Shown: positions 26,253 to 37,209, counted from the first letter of the stretch. The stretch is 64,000 bases of DNA from Burkholderiales bacterium (GCA_031277215.1 JAITMR010000045.1:1-64000), one strand, 5' to 3'. Program-made: numbers and translations. The notes: generated by a model not told the origin, from the letters alone.

Positions 26253-26909
26253 ATGAAACGCTACCTGATCGCCGGTCTGCTGGTCTGGATACCGCTCGGT
26301 ATCACGCTCTGGGTGCTGTATTTCCTGCTCTCGGCGCTGGATCAGTTGATGTTGCTGGTTCCCTACGCTTGGCGTCCCGAACAGGTGTTGGGCTTCCGTA
26401 TCCCCGGACTTGGCGTTGTCATGGGGTTTCTGATCTTGCTCGGCACTGGTATTGTCGCTGCCAATATCTTCGGCGCACGGTTGATTGCTCTCTGGGAGCA
26501 GTTTCTTGGACGCATCCCGTTCGTCAAGTCGATTTATTCCAGCGTCAAAAAGGTCAGCGACACCATTTTGTCCAAAAAAAGCAACGCTTTCCGCAAGGCG
26601 CTGCTGGTTGAATTCCCGCGAAAAGGTTCGTGGACCATTGCTTTCCAAACAGGCAGTCCCGCTAGCGAAATTGCCGAACAACTCGACGAAGAACATGTCA
26701 GTGTATATGTTCCGACCACGCCGAACCCGACTTCCGGTTATTTTGTCATGTTGCCGAGGTCGCAGGTGCACGAACTGCAAATGACTGTCGATGAGGCGTT
26801 GAAGTACGTCGTCTCGATGGGCGTGCTCGAACCGCACAGCCACGCGCCACCGCCCGTACGCGCCCCTGCCGTCCCCGCTCAGTCGCCCGCCGCGCCGCCG
26901 ACTTCCTGA
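26253..26909 (+). CDS. DUF502 family membrane protein
   Basis: KRYLIAGLLVWIPLGITLWVLYFLLSALD, IPFVKSIYSSVKKVSDTI, FPRKGSWTIAFQTG; in the usual place upstream of aspS. Confidence 0.9.
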   Translation: MKRYLIAGLLVWIPLGITLWVLYFLLSALDQLMLLVPYAWRPEQVLGFRIPGLGVVMGFLILLGTGIVAANIFGARLIALWEQFLGRIPFVKSIYSSVKKVSDTILSKKSNAFRKALLVEFPRKGSWTIAFQTGSPASEIAEQLDEEHVSVYVPTTPNPTSGYFVMLPRSQVHELQMTVDEALKYVVSMGVLEPHSHAPPPVRAPAVPAQSPAAPPTS

Positions 26910-27014
26910 TTCCGTCAGAATCCTCTGGCGTTTTCCGTGCTTTCGGGTAAATCGCACACCCGTTTTTCGTTTTAAAATAGATGTTTGAGCGCGTATTTTT
27001 CAGCGGAGACTATT

Positions 27015-28799
27015 TTGAAGCGTACCAACTATTGTGGACTGATCGACGATCAATATCTAAGCCAAACCATTACCGTCATGGGCTGGGTGCACCGCCGCCG
27101 CGATCACGGCGGCGTTATTTTCATTGACTTGCGCGACCGCGAAGGTTTGCTGCAAATCGTGTTCGACCCGGATCGCCCCGATTCTTTCGCTGCCGCTGAA
27201 AAGCTGCGCGGCGAATACGTTGTTTGCGTTACCGGCCTGGTGCGCCATCGCCCGGAAGGCACAATCAATCCGAATCTGACTTCCGGCACGATTGAAGTGC
27301 TCGCACATGAGATCACGCTACTCAATCCGTCGCTTCCGCCACCGTTTCAGCTTGACGACGACAATCTGTCGGAGACTGTGCGCCTGGAAAACCGCATCCT
27401 CGATCTGCGCCGTGCGCCAATGCAACGCAATCTGAAATTGCGCCACAAAACGGCGATGGCGGCACGACGCTATCTCGACACACATGGCTTCATCGACATC
27501 GAAACACCGATGCTCTATAAATCGACGCCTGAAGGTGCGCGTGAATTTCTGGTGCCGTCGCGGATTCATCACGGCCATTTCTACGCACTCCCGCAATCGC
27601 CGCAACTCTTCAAACAGATGTTGATGATGGCCGGCTTTGATCGCTACTATCAAATCGTAAAATGTTTCCGCGACGAAGATTTGCGTGCAGACCGTCAGCC
27701 CGAGTTCACCCAGATTGACATCGAAACATCTTTCCTCGATGAACTTGAGATACGCGAGATCATGGAAGGTTTGGTGCGCACGATGTTCAAAGAAGCACTC
27801 GACGTCGATTTGCCTCCGTTCCCTGTGCTGGCTTACGCCGACGTGATGCGCGATTACGGTTCGGACAAGCCCGACTTGCGCGTGCCGCTCAAATTCACCG
27901 AACTGACCGATCTGATGAAGACCGTCGAGTTCAAAGTATTCCGCTCTGCCGCCGACATGCCGTATGGTCGCGTCGTTGCGTTGCGGGTTCCGGGCGGCGC
28001 CAAACTGTCGCGCAAAGAAATCGACGATTACACCACCTTCGTCGCCATCTATGGCGCGAAAGGATTGGCCTGGATCAAAGTCAACGATGTCACGCAGGCC
28101 AACGAAACCGGCCTGCAATCGCCCGTCGTGAAGTTCCTGCCGGAAAATGTGTTGCAAGAGATTCTGCAACGCACCGGCGCACAAAACGGCGACATCATCT
28201 TCTTCGGCGCCGATCACGAAAAAATCGTCAACGACGCGATAGGCGCGTTACGCGCCAAAGTCGGCCACCAACTCGGCCTCGCCGAAAAAGGTTGGAAACC
28301 GCTTTGGGTTGTTGACTTTCCGATGTTTGAATTCAACGAAGATTCCAAAACCTGGTCGGCACGTCATCACCCGTTCACCGCGCCGAAAGACGGGCACGAA
28401 AACCTGTTTACAGCCGATCCTGAAAAAGCGCTGGCCAAAGCTTACGATGTGGTGTTGAACGGTTGGGAAATCGGCGGCGGTTCGGTGCGTATCCACCGCG
28501 AGGAAGTTCAAGCCAAAGTTTTCGACGCCATGAAAATCTCCAAGGAAGACCAAGAGCGCAAGTTCGGTTTCCTGCTGAAAGCGTTGCAATACGGCACGCC
28601 ACCACACGGCGGCATCGCCTTCGGTCTGGATCGCATACTGACACTGATGACCGGCGCCGAATCCATCCGCGACGTGATCGCGTTCCCGAAAACCCAGCGG
28701 GGACAAGATTTATTGGTCGAAGCGCCAACACCCGTAACCGAACAACAATTACGCGACTTGCACATTCGCGTGCGTGCGAGTGACGCCATGAAACCCTGA
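27015..28799 (+). CDS. aspS: Aspartate--tRNA ligase
   Basis: [91 protein letters not shown] start assumed. Confidence 0.96.
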   Translation: MKRTNYCGLIDDQYLSQTITVMGWVHRRRDHGGVIFIDLRDREGLLQIVFDPDRPDSFAAAEKLRGEYVVCVTGLVRHRPEGTINPNLTSGTIEVLAHEITLLNPSLPPPFQLDDDNLSETVRLENRILDLRRAPMQRNLKLRHKTAMAARRYLDTHGFIDIETPMLYKSTPEGAREFLVPSRIHHGHFYALPQSPQLFKQMLMMAGFDRYYQIVKCFRDEDLRADRQPEFTQIDIETSFLDELEIREIMEGLVRTMFKEALDVDLPPFPVLAYADVMRDYGSDKPDLRVPLKFTELTDLMKTVEFKVFRSAADMPYGRVVALRVPGGAKLSRKEIDDYTTFVAIYGAKGLAWIKVNDVTQANETGLQSPVVKFLPENVLQEILQRTGAQNGDIIFFGADHEKIVNDAIGALRAKVGHQLGLAEKGWKPLWVVDFPMFEFNEDSKTWSARHHPFTAPKDGHENLFTADPEKALAKAYDVVLNGWEIGGGSVRIHREEVQAKVFDAMKISKEDQERKFGFLLKALQYGTPPHGGIAFGLDRILTLMTGAESIRDVIAFPKTQRGQDLLVEAPTPVTEQQLRDLHIRVRASDAMKP

Positions 28800-28800
28800 A

Positions 28801-29265
28801 ATGGCTCGCACTTTTTTTGGCCGCTTCGTCGTCGCCGCTCTTGTAATTTTTCTTCTGCTTTTGGGTTTAAGCAGTCTGTTCCTGTTTACAGAAAAAACAG
28901 AAGCGCCATCGACAATCGAAGCGGTAACAGAGGAAGCGGCAGCGGCAACGCCGTCAGCCGCCGAAACTGTTTCTGTGCAGCAACTTCTGCCTGAAGCCCG
29001 ACAGACACTGGCCTTGATTTATCAAAACGGCCCTTTCCCCTACGAACGCGATGGTATCGTGTTCGGCAATCGTGAAAAGCTCTTGCCGGAAAAACCGCGC
29101 GGTCACTACCGCGAATACACCGTGCCGACACCCGGCGCTCAAGATCGCGGCGCTCGCCGTATTGTTTGCGGCGGTGAAAAACCATCGACGCCCGATCTTT
29201 GCTATTACACCGCCGATCACTACCAGAGCTTCCAACGCATCCGCAATGAAACCGCTCAACCTTGA
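28801..29265 (+). CDS. Barnase-like ribonuclease (N1/T1 family) with N-terminal membrane/signal segment
   Basis: Hydrophobic N-terminus, Ala-rich linker, then GPFPYERDGIVFGNREKLLPEKPRGHYREYTVPTPGAQDRGARRIVCGG...YYTADHYQSFQRI, with E, R and H at barnase-like catalytic positions. Confidence 0.85.
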   Translation: MARTFFGRFVVAALVIFLLLLGLSSLFLFTEKTEAPSTIEAVTEEAAAATPSAAETVSVQQLLPEARQTLALIYQNGPFPYERDGIVFGNREKLLPEKPRGHYREYTVPTPGAQDRGARRIVCGGEKPSTPDLCYYTADHYQSFQRIRNETAQP

Positions 29266-29662
29266 CGACCTCGACCGAGCCGGTCTTCACTCCATCAAAA
29301 CGCCTGAAGCCGTTACCCGCATGATGGCCGCTTGCAAAACGTCGCCATTGCATTACCGTGTCGCCGATATTGCTGACGCTCATAACAAAGCCCAACTGCT
29401 TGATCGGCTTTCCGAAACACTGGCGTTTCCGGATTACTTCGGACACAACTGGGATGCGCTCTACGATGTGTTGTGCGATGGCGCATGGTTTGGTGATACC
29501 GGCGTTGTACTTCACTTGAAGCATACAACGTCTTTTGAAAAACGTTCCGCCAATGATTGGCTCATCTTGCGCGAAACATTCGAAGAAGCCGCTGATTATT
29601 GGCGCTCACAGGATTTGCCGTTCTGGGTGTTTGTTGACCATACGCACGCCATCCGCCGATAA
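29246..29662 (+). CDS. Barstar-like RNase inhibitor
   Basis: DLDRAGLHSIKTPEAV...FPDYFGHNWDALYDVLCDGAWF; ATG at 29246 overlaps the 3' end of the RNase gene by 20 nt. Confidence 0.88.
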   Translation: MKPLNLDDLDRAGLHSIKTPEAVTRMMAACKTSPLHYRVADIADAHNKAQLLDRLSETLAFPDYFGHNWDALYDVLCDGAWFGDTGVVLHLKHTTSFEKRSANDWLILRETFEEAADYWRSQDLPFWVFVDHTHAIRR

Positions 29663-30105
29663 TGCCACGCCACAAACGCCCGGAATCCGTTCTGATTGTC
29701 GTTCACACACCGCGCCTCGACATTTTATTATTGGAGCGCGTTGATTTTCCCGATCATTGGCAATCCATTACCGGAAGTCTCGAACCCGATGAAACGCCGC
29801 TGCACGCAGCACAGCGCGAACTGTTTGAAGAAAGCGGACTCGACGCCACACGCGACGGTCAACTACGCGATGCCCGCCAACAAACCACGTATTTAATTTA
29901 CGAACAATGGCGCCACCGCTACCCGCCCAACACCACGCATAATATCGAACACCTTTTCACCTTCCTCGTCCCCGCATCGTGCGCCATCACACTGTCACCG
30001 AACGAACACCGGCAAAGCCTGTGGTTGCCTTGGCAAGAAGCTGCTGAAAAAGTTTTTTCACCGTCGAACCGGGAGGCGATTTTAGTGTTGGGAACGCAGG
30101 CGTAA
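29662..30105 (+). CDS. nudB: Dihydroneopterin triphosphate diphosphatase (Nudix)
   Basis: Nudix-box motif SLEPDETPLHAAQRELFEESGL; WQSITGS; downstream of aspS. Confidence 0.88.
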   Translation: MPRHKRPESVLIVVHTPRLDILLLERVDFPDHWQSITGSLEPDETPLHAAQRELFEESGLDATRDGQLRDARQQTTYLIYEQWRHRYPPNTTHNIEHLFTFLVPASCAITLSPNEHRQSLWLPWQEAAEKVFSPSNREAILVLGTQA

Positions 30106-30109
30106 GTGA

Positions 30110-30535
30110 GCTCCCCTCGCCCGCTTGCGGGAGAGGGGCTGGGGGAGAGGGCGGTGGATTCACACGAAGGCGCGGAGAAAAATCATTTTCACGCGGAGGC
30201 GCGGAGAAAGGCACGAAACACCGTCATTCCCGCGTGCTTCTAGCGGGAATCCAGTATCTTTTGTTTTTCACACGAAGGCACGGTGTGTGAATTCACGACT
30301 CCATTGAAAAAGGCACAGTCAAGCTCCCCTCGCCCGCTTGCGGGAGAGGGGTTGGGGGAGAGGGCGGTGGATTAACGCGAAGGCGCGGAGAAAAATCATT
30401 TTCACGCGGAGACGCGGAGAAAGGCACGAAACACCGTCATTCCCGCGTGCCTCTGGCGGGAATCCAGTGTCTTTTGTTTTTCACACGAAGGCGCGGTGTG
30501 CGAATTCACGACTACCGTAGAAAATGGCACGGCGC
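30110..30535. repeat. Two tandem copies of a 213-bp composite repeat
   Basis: GCTCCCCTCGCCCGCTTGCGG at 30110 and 30323 (213-bp offset); the 60-aa ORFs at 30125 and 30338 are nearly identical. Confidence 0.85.
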
Positions 30536-30627
30536 ACCGTCATCCTGCGCGTGTCATCCTGCGCGAAGTCGCAAGATCCACGCTGTCTCTGGATTCTGCG
30601 ACTTCGCTACGCTACGCGCAGAATGAC

Positions 30628-30650
30628 GGAATGGTTCATTCAGCGCTTCC
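30628..30650 (-). repeat. MITE-terminus-like motif
   Basis: Reverse complement GGAAGCGCTGAATGAACCATTCC matches GGAACCTCTGAATAAACCATTCC at 17232 (20/23). Confidence 0.6.
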
Positions 30651-30918
30651 ATAAAAATTTTTCACAAAAAACCGTGGTGCATCCGACCCCTTTTCAAAGA
30701 GCTTGCCCCCGAAACGATTTTGATCGGGGAGGGTGGACGCCTGCGTTCTGCGACTCCGCTTCGCTTCGCGCAGAAGACGGGGGTTTGTCTCCCCCGCCCA
30801 AAATCACTGTGCGATAAAGCGGAAAAAAGACACTGGATTCCCGCCAGGCTTGTCCCCGCAGCGATTTTGGGCGGGGAAGCACGCGGGAATGACGAAGTAT
30901 GTATCCGCGTGAAAATGA

Positions 30919-31551
30919 TCACACTCCTTGTTTTATCAGCCACGCCGTGATCGGCAACCACTGTTCCCAGTCCTGTTTTCCTCTTGACGGTGGCAGATCA
31001 AACAACGTCAGACCATCACGTGCGCAGCGTATGTACACCTGCGTTTCGCGCAAATGGGCAATCAACGGAAACTCGAAGCCGTAAAGAAATTCATCAAGCT
31101 CCTGTGCGCTTCGGGTTCTCGCGTCAAACCGCATCGCTACCAGCGCAACCGCGAGCTTTTGCTCACGCACTGCTTTGTACTCGGTTACAGCGTCAAGAAA
31201 CGCTTGCGTTGCTTCCATGTCGAAAGCCGATGGCGATAACGGCACCAGCAAGTGATCCGCTTGTTTGACGAGATCGCGTAACCGTTCGCCGTGCAATCCG
31301 GCAGGCGAGTCAATGATCCGCCAGGCAATTCCCTGTTCACGCGCTTCCTTGCGACTGGTTCCGGGTTTGAGCGCTTCAATTTTTGGGAACAATATCGGTC
31401 GCCGCGCCAGCCAGGAGGAGCCCGAACGCTGAGTATCCTCATCCTGCAACGCAACACGCTGACGACGGCTTGCAAACCAGCCTGCCGCATGAGTTGCCAA
31501 TGTCGTTTTGCCGCTGCCTCCTTTGGCATTCGCCACCAGTAACGTCCGCAT
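30919..31551 (-). CDS. ParA-family ATPase (orphan)
   Basis: MRTLLVANAKGGSGKTTLATHAAGWFA deviant Walker A; WRIIDSPAGL; no parB neighbour. Confidence 0.85.
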   Translation of the reverse strand: MRTLLVANAKGGSGKTTLATHAAGWFASRRQRVALQDEDTQRSGSSWLARRPILFPKIEALKPGTSRKEAREQGIAWRIIDSPAGLHGERLRDLVKQADHLLVPLSPSAFDMEATQAFLDAVTEYKAVREQKLAVALVAMRFDARTRSAQELDEFLYGFEFPLIAHLRETQVYIRCARDGLTLFDLPPSRGKQDWEQWLPITAWLIKQGV

Positions 31552-31802
31552 AAGTCCTCCGAAGCAAGATTGACATTACCATATTACGCCAAAATGTCTT
31601 TCCCGTCGCCATCCGTGCGGTATCTCGAGCAATCATTTACAATCATCCTGAAAACCTCGGCTGACCGCTTGTAAACCTGTGGAGAATCGCATGGCAGTGT
31701 GCTTTGGAGTCTTTTTTAACACTCTCCCATCGGGTGAAAACGCTACGCACTCGCCAATACAACGCACAACACTGGCATGTACGTCCAATTGAGGTTTCCA
31801 GG

Positions 31803-32771
31803 ATGAATGATCACGTTTCCTTGGCTCCGATGCCAACCCCCAACAGCCAAACACGCGACCCGCGCCGCTTGGAATTTGAAGCCAACAAACTCAAAAAAAG
31901 GCTGCGCCGTCTGGTCGGTCAAGCCATAGCCGATTTTTCGATGATTGAAGCGGGCGATCGGGTGATGGTCTGCCTGTCCGGTGGCAAGGACAGTCACGCA
32001 CTGCTCGATATTCTTCTCTCGCTTAAAGCCCGTGCGCCGCTTCCGTTTGAAGTGATTGCGGCCAACCTCGATCAGAAACAGCCCGACTTTCCATCCGATG
32101 TTTTGCCGCGCTATTTTGAAGAGCACGGCATACCCTACCGAATCGTCGAGCAGGACACTTACAGCATCGTCAAGCGCCTCATTCCCGAAGGCGGCACGAT
32201 GTGCTCGCTGTGTTCACGGTTGCGCCGTGGCGTGCTTTATCGTGTTGCCGACGAACTGGGCGCCACCAAAATCGCGCTCGGACATCACCGCGACGACCTG
32301 CTTGCAACATTCTTCCTGAATCTCTTTTTCGCTGCCCGCGTCAAAACCATGCCGCCCAAGCTGCGTTCGGACGATAAAAAGCACATTGTGATTCGACCGC
32401 TGGCCTATGTGCGTGAGCGCGATTTGATTCGCTACGCCGATTTGAAAAAGTTTCCGATCATTCCCTGCAACCTGTGCGGCTCGCAAGAGCACCTGCAACG
32501 AAAACAAGTTTCATTGATGTTGCGCGAGTGGGAAAAGAAATTTCCCGGTCGGCTCGACTCGATCTTCGGCGCCATGTCCACCGTCGTGCTTTCTCATTTG
32601 ATGGATCGCAGAAGATTCGATTTTGATCATTTTAAACCGCGACAACCTGATGTTACTACCCAACCGGAAGATATCCGCGAACAATTGCCGGAGCTTGACG
32701 AAGATGATTTTGGCAATGTCTTGAACACTTTCTCGGATGCAACATCGCCGATCACGTTAAGGAAGCTCTGA
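31803..32771 (+). CDS. ttcA: tRNA 2-thiocytidine biosynthesis protein TtcA
   Basis: [18 protein letters not shown] (PP-loop), [54 protein letters not shown]. Confidence 0.95.
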   Translation: MNDHVSLAPMPTPNSQTRDPRRLEFEANKLKKRLRRLVGQAIADFSMIEAGDRVMVCLSGGKDSHALLDILLSLKARAPLPFEVIAANLDQKQPDFPSDVLPRYFEEHGIPYRIVEQDTYSIVKRLIPEGGTMCSLCSRLRRGVLYRVADELGATKIALGHHRDDLLATFFLNLFFAARVKTMPPKLRSDDKKHIVIRPLAYVRERDLIRYADLKKFPIIPCNLCGSQEHLQRKQVSLMLREWEKKFPGRLDSIFGAMSTVVLSHLMDRRRFDFDHFKPRQPDVTTQPEDIREQLPELDEDDFGNVLNTFSDATSPITLRKL

Positions 32772-33078
32772 TTAATTCGGCGATTCACCCCCATCCCCTC
32801 CCTATCCCTCCCCCCCGACCAAAATCTCTTCGGGGACAGGCTCTTGAAGCGGGAGAAAACCAAGAGGCGAATTGTGGCAAAGCCTACTACCTGACCGCCA
32901 ACCAAAACAACAAAACATTTTTGTGCGATATTGCTTTTGTTATTTTTTCTTCTCTCTTTAGCTCGGCATACTCGTCTTTATCATGGGCGTAATCAAAGGC
33001 CAGCACCAATGGTTCATCATTTTTCGTCGCCAATCTTAAACCAGCTTTTCCCATTGCATGTGCTGGCATTCTCTGTCG

Positions 33079-33843
33079 TCAGGTTTCCGCAACGATCAAC
33101 ATTTCAAAATCTTTGGTGGTCAATGTGTGTTCCCTCGAAAATTCGCCAAGCCTCGCTCCGAAGATGTCTATTGTTTTATATCTCAGCGACTTCAATAACC
33201 ATGTTATTTCGCAAGGCACGTAATATCTTTCATTGCATTCAAGCGTCTTTTTACTTCCATCATCGTCCTCAAAATCTACGATATTACGGTCACGGAAAGT
33301 CATTAAATCAAAGGTGCTGTTTCTACACGTCGAGCTGCCTTCTTCTTTTGCTGAAGCGTGAAATTCATCGACTGAATGATAGAGCGGAAACAGACCGTTT
33401 AGCGCGTTGAATATAAATTTGGCACGAGGTTTGAGCGATTTTGTAACGCTTTTCAGAATTTCAAAATTCATTTCATCAGTTTCCATCAATGAAAAACCGC
33501 CTTCGCAAAGCATGATCGCAACATCAAATTCGTTGTCAAAGGGCAAATGGCGTGCATCCTGGCGCTGAAAATCAATCACCAAATTATTTTCTGCCGCTTT
33601 TTCTTTTGCTCTTTTCAGTTGGGATTCCGACAAGTCAATGCCGGTGACACAATAGCCGCGTTTCGATAATTCGATGGCGTGCCGACCTGTACCGCAGCCT
33701 ACGTCCAATATTTTTAAGGACTTGTCGAAGTTGATTTCTTTTTCTATGAAATCACATTCTCCGACAGTACCATGAGTGAAATTCTCTTTGTCGTATTTTT
33801 TTCCGTAGTTTTCAAATAATGTCTCGTACCATTGTTTATTCAT
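33079..33843 (-). CDS. Class I SAM-dependent methyltransferase
   Basis: LKILDVGCGTGRHAIELSKRGYCVTGIDLSESQL; AT-rich composition and codon use. Confidence 0.88.
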   Translation of the reverse strand: MNKQWYETLFENYGKKYDKENFTHGTVGECDFIEKEINFDKSLKILDVGCGTGRHAIELSKRGYCVTGIDLSESQLKRAKEKAAENNLVIDFQRQDARHLPFDNEFDVAIMLCEGGFSLMETDEMNFEILKSVTKSLKPRAKFIFNALNGLFPLYHSVDEFHASAKEEGSSTCRNSTFDLMTFRDRNIVDFEDDDGSKKTLECNERYYVPCEITWLLKSLRYKTIDIFGARLGEFSREHTLTTKDFEMLIVAET

Positions 33844-33881
33844 GGCATTCGTCTCTGCCGTTTTCTTTATCGTCTAACGAA

Positions 33882-34559
33882 TCATTCAAGCACAGGCAGC
33901 ACACGCGCCAGAAACGCGCCGACATCCCGCAATTCTTGCTCTACCGCCGAATGTGGCATCGGATAGGTTTGCCATTCGACTTCGTAGCGACGTTCACGCA
34001 AAGCATCGCGCGACATCTCGCCCCATTGAGGCAACACCACCGGATCGACCGTCCCGTGCGCCATGAAGATCGGCGTTTGGCGGTTGGCCTCGCTTGCTTC
34101 CTGCCTCAGTGTTTCAGCGCCTATCAGATACGTTGACAGCGCCACGATTCCCGCCAACCGTTCCGCATGCCGCAATCCCGCAAACAGCGCTACCGCGCCT
34201 CCTTGCGAGAACCCCGCCAGAACCGTCCGCGACGGCGCGATTCCGCGACTGTATTCATGCCGCAATAACGCTTCAATACTTTCTTGAGATGCCCGAATCC
34301 CGCTGAGATCGGCGCGTGCGCTCAAATCGTTTCCTGCAACGCCGTACCAAGCGCGCATCCGGTATCCTTGATTGACGGTTATCGGCATCATCGGCGCATG
34401 CGGAAACAGAAAGCGAATGCGCGCTGCCGACGGCAGTCCTAATGAGCTTATCTCCGAAGCCCAGCCATGCCCGCTATCGCCCAAGCCGTGCATCCAGATA
34501 ACCGTAGCGTCAGGATTCGGTTGCGTTTCGATTTCAACGGAAGAAAGCAGTGTCGTCAT
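33882..34559 (-). CDS. Carboxylesterase/phospholipase (alpha/beta hydrolase)
   Basis: ATVIWMHGLGDSGHGWASEI, RTVLAGFSQGGAVALFAGLRH, IFMAHGTVDPVV; start at internal Met MTTLLSS. Confidence 0.9.
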   Translation of the reverse strand: MTTLLSSVEIETQPNPDATVIWMHGLGDSGHGWASEISSLGLPSAARIRFLFPHAPMMPITVNQGYRMRAWYGVAGNDLSARADLSGIRASQESIEALLRHEYSRGIAPSRTVLAGFSQGGAVALFAGLRHAERLAGIVALSTYLIGAETLRQEASEANRQTPIFMAHGTVDPVVLPQWGEMSRDALRERRYEVEWQTYPMPHSAVEQELRDVGAFLARVLPVLE

Positions 34560-34833
34560 GGGGAACACCCCTGCAAAAGGCCAAAGGTTTATTGTACCCC
34601 CTCGTTCGCACGAGTGGACAGCCGAAAGCCGGAAGAAAGTACTTTCCCACCCTCTTCCCGCAGCAAAAGATGGGCGCTGGCGTATCGCCGACCAGAAATA
34701 GCTTCTGCTATTAGGGCATTCTGAGGCAGGTTCTATTATCATAGCAAATGTGAACACATTATCATCAGCTTCATAAGCAGTTTTTTGCCAACTTGCCATT
34801 CAGCCAGGATCCGTCTGCCGTAAACTTCCTCTC

Positions 34834-36033
34834 ATGAACTATTTCTTCCTTATCATGCTTACCATCCAAGCCGCTTTGGGGGCTTATCTGGGCTGGCGCT
34901 TTCGCTGGGCATTCGGCGCTGCGTTGCCGCCTTGGCTGATGGCCTGGTATGTATTTTGGCCGGTCGTTGCGCTGGTCGTCATGAGCTTTCCGCTGGTTCA
35001 TTTTTTCAGCCGCCGACTCGGCGTAGAGTTACCGCCTTGGTTGTTTTTCGCCACCGCCGTTTTGTATGGCGCGTTAATAGTAGGATTTACCACCGTCTTT
35101 TTCGCCGATGTGCTTGGCCTGATCGCCCGTCGTTTGTCTTTTTTGCAAACCGCGTGCGCGTATGTTCGCCAACATCCGCATCATTTCGGTTTTCTTGTAT
35201 TGGGGATCATCGCGCTGCAAATGGCTTGGGGAGTTTACCGTGCGTACGCGCCGCGCGAAACGCATTATTCGCCGATCATTCACAAGCCGCTGAAAAACAA
35301 CGCAACACAATTGCGCATCGTCCAACTTTCCGATCTGCACATCAGCCGTTACAGTTCCGTGGCACTGATACAAGAGATGGTCTCTCGTGTTAACCGCCTG
35401 CAACCGGATATCATCGTCTTCACCGGCGACATCATTGACAATTCGGTTAAACCGTATTTCGATCAGGAGATGCCTCGCATCCTGAGCGAACTCAAAAGCC
35501 GTTACGGCGTTTACGCCATCATGAGCAACCATGATTACTACGGAGAATCGCCGAAACTCAACATTGATGCTTATGCCCGTTCCAACATGCGCGTCTTGCG
35601 TGACGAAGCTCTTTACCTCGAAGAACCGGGCATCACCCTGATCGGACGCGACGACTGGATTCTCGACACCCGTCAATTGCCGCCGGGCGTTTTGCTCGAC
35701 GCTCCAGGAAGCCGCGCTTCACTCGCCGCCCTGACAGCGCACGCCGATCCGACGACACCGTGGATTCTGCTCGATCACCAACCACGCCAAATTGATGAAG
35801 CCATCGCGCAGAAAATCGATCTGCAATTCTCCGGCCACACGCACAACGGCCAATTTTTTCCCATCAACTTCATCGTTAAATTCCTCTACAAAAAACCCTG
35901 GGGACTGCTGACAGAAGAAACCTATTCGCTAATCGTCACCTGCGGTTTCGGAACCTGGGGGCCGCCACTGCGTTTCCCCGGTTACGCCGAAATCGTCGTC
36001 GCCAACGTTCTTTTTCAATCCTCTCATCCTTGA
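34834..36033 (+). CDS. Membrane-associated metallophosphoesterase
   Basis: [50 protein letters not shown]-terminal TM segments. Confidence 0.9.
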   Translation: MNYFFLIMLTIQAALGAYLGWRFRWAFGAALPPWLMAWYVFWPVVALVVMSFPLVHFFSRRLGVELPPWLFFATAVLYGALIVGFTTVFFADVLGLIARRLSFLQTACAYVRQHPHHFGFLVLGIIALQMAWGVYRAYAPRETHYSPIIHKPLKNNATQLRIVQLSDLHISRYSSVALIQEMVSRVNRLQPDIIVFTGDIIDNSVKPYFDQEMPRILSELKSRYGVYAIMSNHDYYGESPKLNIDAYARSNMRVLRDEALYLEEPGITLIGRDDWILDTRQLPPGVLLDAPGSRASLAALTAHADPTTPWILLDHQPRQIDEAIAQKIDLQFSGHTHNGQFFPINFIVKFLYKKPWGLLTEETYSLIVTCGFGTWGPPLRFPGYAEIVVANVLFQSSHP

Positions 36034-36041
36034 TTCCTGAC

Positions 36042-37088
36042 ATGCGCATCGAAACCGAAATCAAACTCGACTTTAAAGATGTTCTGATCCGTCCCAAGCG
36101 TTCGACGCTTAACACCCGTTCGGACGTCGATATTTCTCGGGAATTCTCGTTTCGTCACAACAAACAGCCCTACCAAGGCATTCCGGTCATTGCCGCCAAT
36201 ATGGATACCGTCGGCACTTTCGAGATGGCAAAAGCGCTGGCCAGCCAGCGCATGTCCACCGCGCTTCACAAGCACTACGAAGTTTCGCAATACGTCGAGT
36301 TCTTTCGAGCCTTGCCGCCGCGCGATGTTGTTTTTTATTCGCTGGGGATCAGCGAACAGGATGAAGACAAACTGCATCAAGTCATGCAGCAGTTGGGAGC
36401 ATCGTCGGCAATCCGCCATATGTGCATTGATGTTGCCAACGGCTACACCGAAAACTTCGTCAGCTTTGTGAAAAAAATCCGCAACGCCTATCAGGATATT
36501 GTGCTGATGGCCGGTAACGTGGTCACCGGCGAAATGACCGAAGAACTCATTCTGGCCGGTGCCGATATCGTCAAAGTCGGCATCGGACCGGGGTCTGTCT
36601 GCACGACACGAAAAATGACCGGCGTCGGTTATCCGCAACTGTCCGCCATCATCGAATGCGCCGACTCCGCGCACGGCCTCGGTGGACGCATCTGCGCCGA
36701 CGGCGGCTGCACAACCGTCGGCGACATCGCCAAAGCATTCGGCGGCGGCGCCGACTTCGTGATGATGGGCGGCATGTTTGCCGGACACGATGAATGTGGC
36801 GGCGAAATCACCGTTCGCGGCGATGAAAAATACATGCAGTTTTACGGAATGAGCAGCAAAGCGGCGATGGACAAATACGCTGGCGGCGTTGCTGCTTACC
36901 GTGCAGCAGAAGGCAAAGAAGTCCTGATTCCCTACCGAGGCCCGGTCGAAAACACCGCTCAGGAAATCCTCGGCGGCGTGCGCTCGGCATGTACTTACGT
37001 CGGCGCCCGCCAACTGCGCGAACTTTCCAAACGCACCACCTTCATCCGCGTCACCCAGCAACTGAACGAAGTTTTCGGGAAAAATTGA
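36042..37088 (+). CDS. guaC: GMP reductase
   Basis: [61 protein letters not shown]. Confidence 0.93.
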   Translation: MRIETEIKLDFKDVLIRPKRSTLNTRSDVDISREFSFRHNKQPYQGIPVIAANMDTVGTFEMAKALASQRMSTALHKHYEVSQYVEFFRALPPRDVVFYSLGISEQDEDKLHQVMQQLGASSAIRHMCIDVANGYTENFVSFVKKIRNAYQDIVLMAGNVVTGEMTEELILAGADIVKVGIGPGSVCTTRKMTGVGYPQLSAIIECADSAHGLGGRICADGGCTTVGDIAKAFGGGADFVMMGGMFAGHDECGGEITVRGDEKYMQFYGMSSKAAMDKYAGGVAAYRAAEGKEVLIPYRGPVENTAQEILGGVRSACTYVGARQLRELSKRTTFIRVTQQLNEVFGKN

Positions 37089-37171
37089 TTTCCCGCTTTC
37101 GCTATCGTTGTTCTTTTTGCTTCAAAGCACGTTAGGTAAAGTGCGCTAAAAACTGCTGCCCCAAAGAAGAA

Positions 37172-37209
37172 GCCCCGCAAACGGACTAGGGAGGAAGTCG
37201 TTGCGGGGC
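37172..37209. other. Strong imperfect hairpin downstream of guaC
   Basis: GCCCCGCAA...TTGCGGGGC 9-bp stem, extended by ACGgACT/AGTCGT pairing, purine-rich loop AGGGAGGA; CTGCCCC upstream can alternatively pair with GGGGCAG. Confidence 0.5.

Noticed and set aside
27318-28217. 299-aa minus-strand ORF opposite aspS
   Set aside because: Antisense shadow; no motif.
30919-31551. ParA-like ATPase as evidence of a plasmid partition system
   Set aside because: No parB or parS-like array nearby; orphan ParA-family proteins are common on chromosomes.
33079-33843. Methyltransferase as a restriction-modification component
   Set aside because: It is a small-molecule/generic class I fold without DNA-MTase motifs (no DPPY/NPPY) and no endonuclease partner.
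36024-37061. 345-aa minus-strand ORF opposite guaC
   Set aside because: Antisense shadow ORF; low-complexity composition and no domain.
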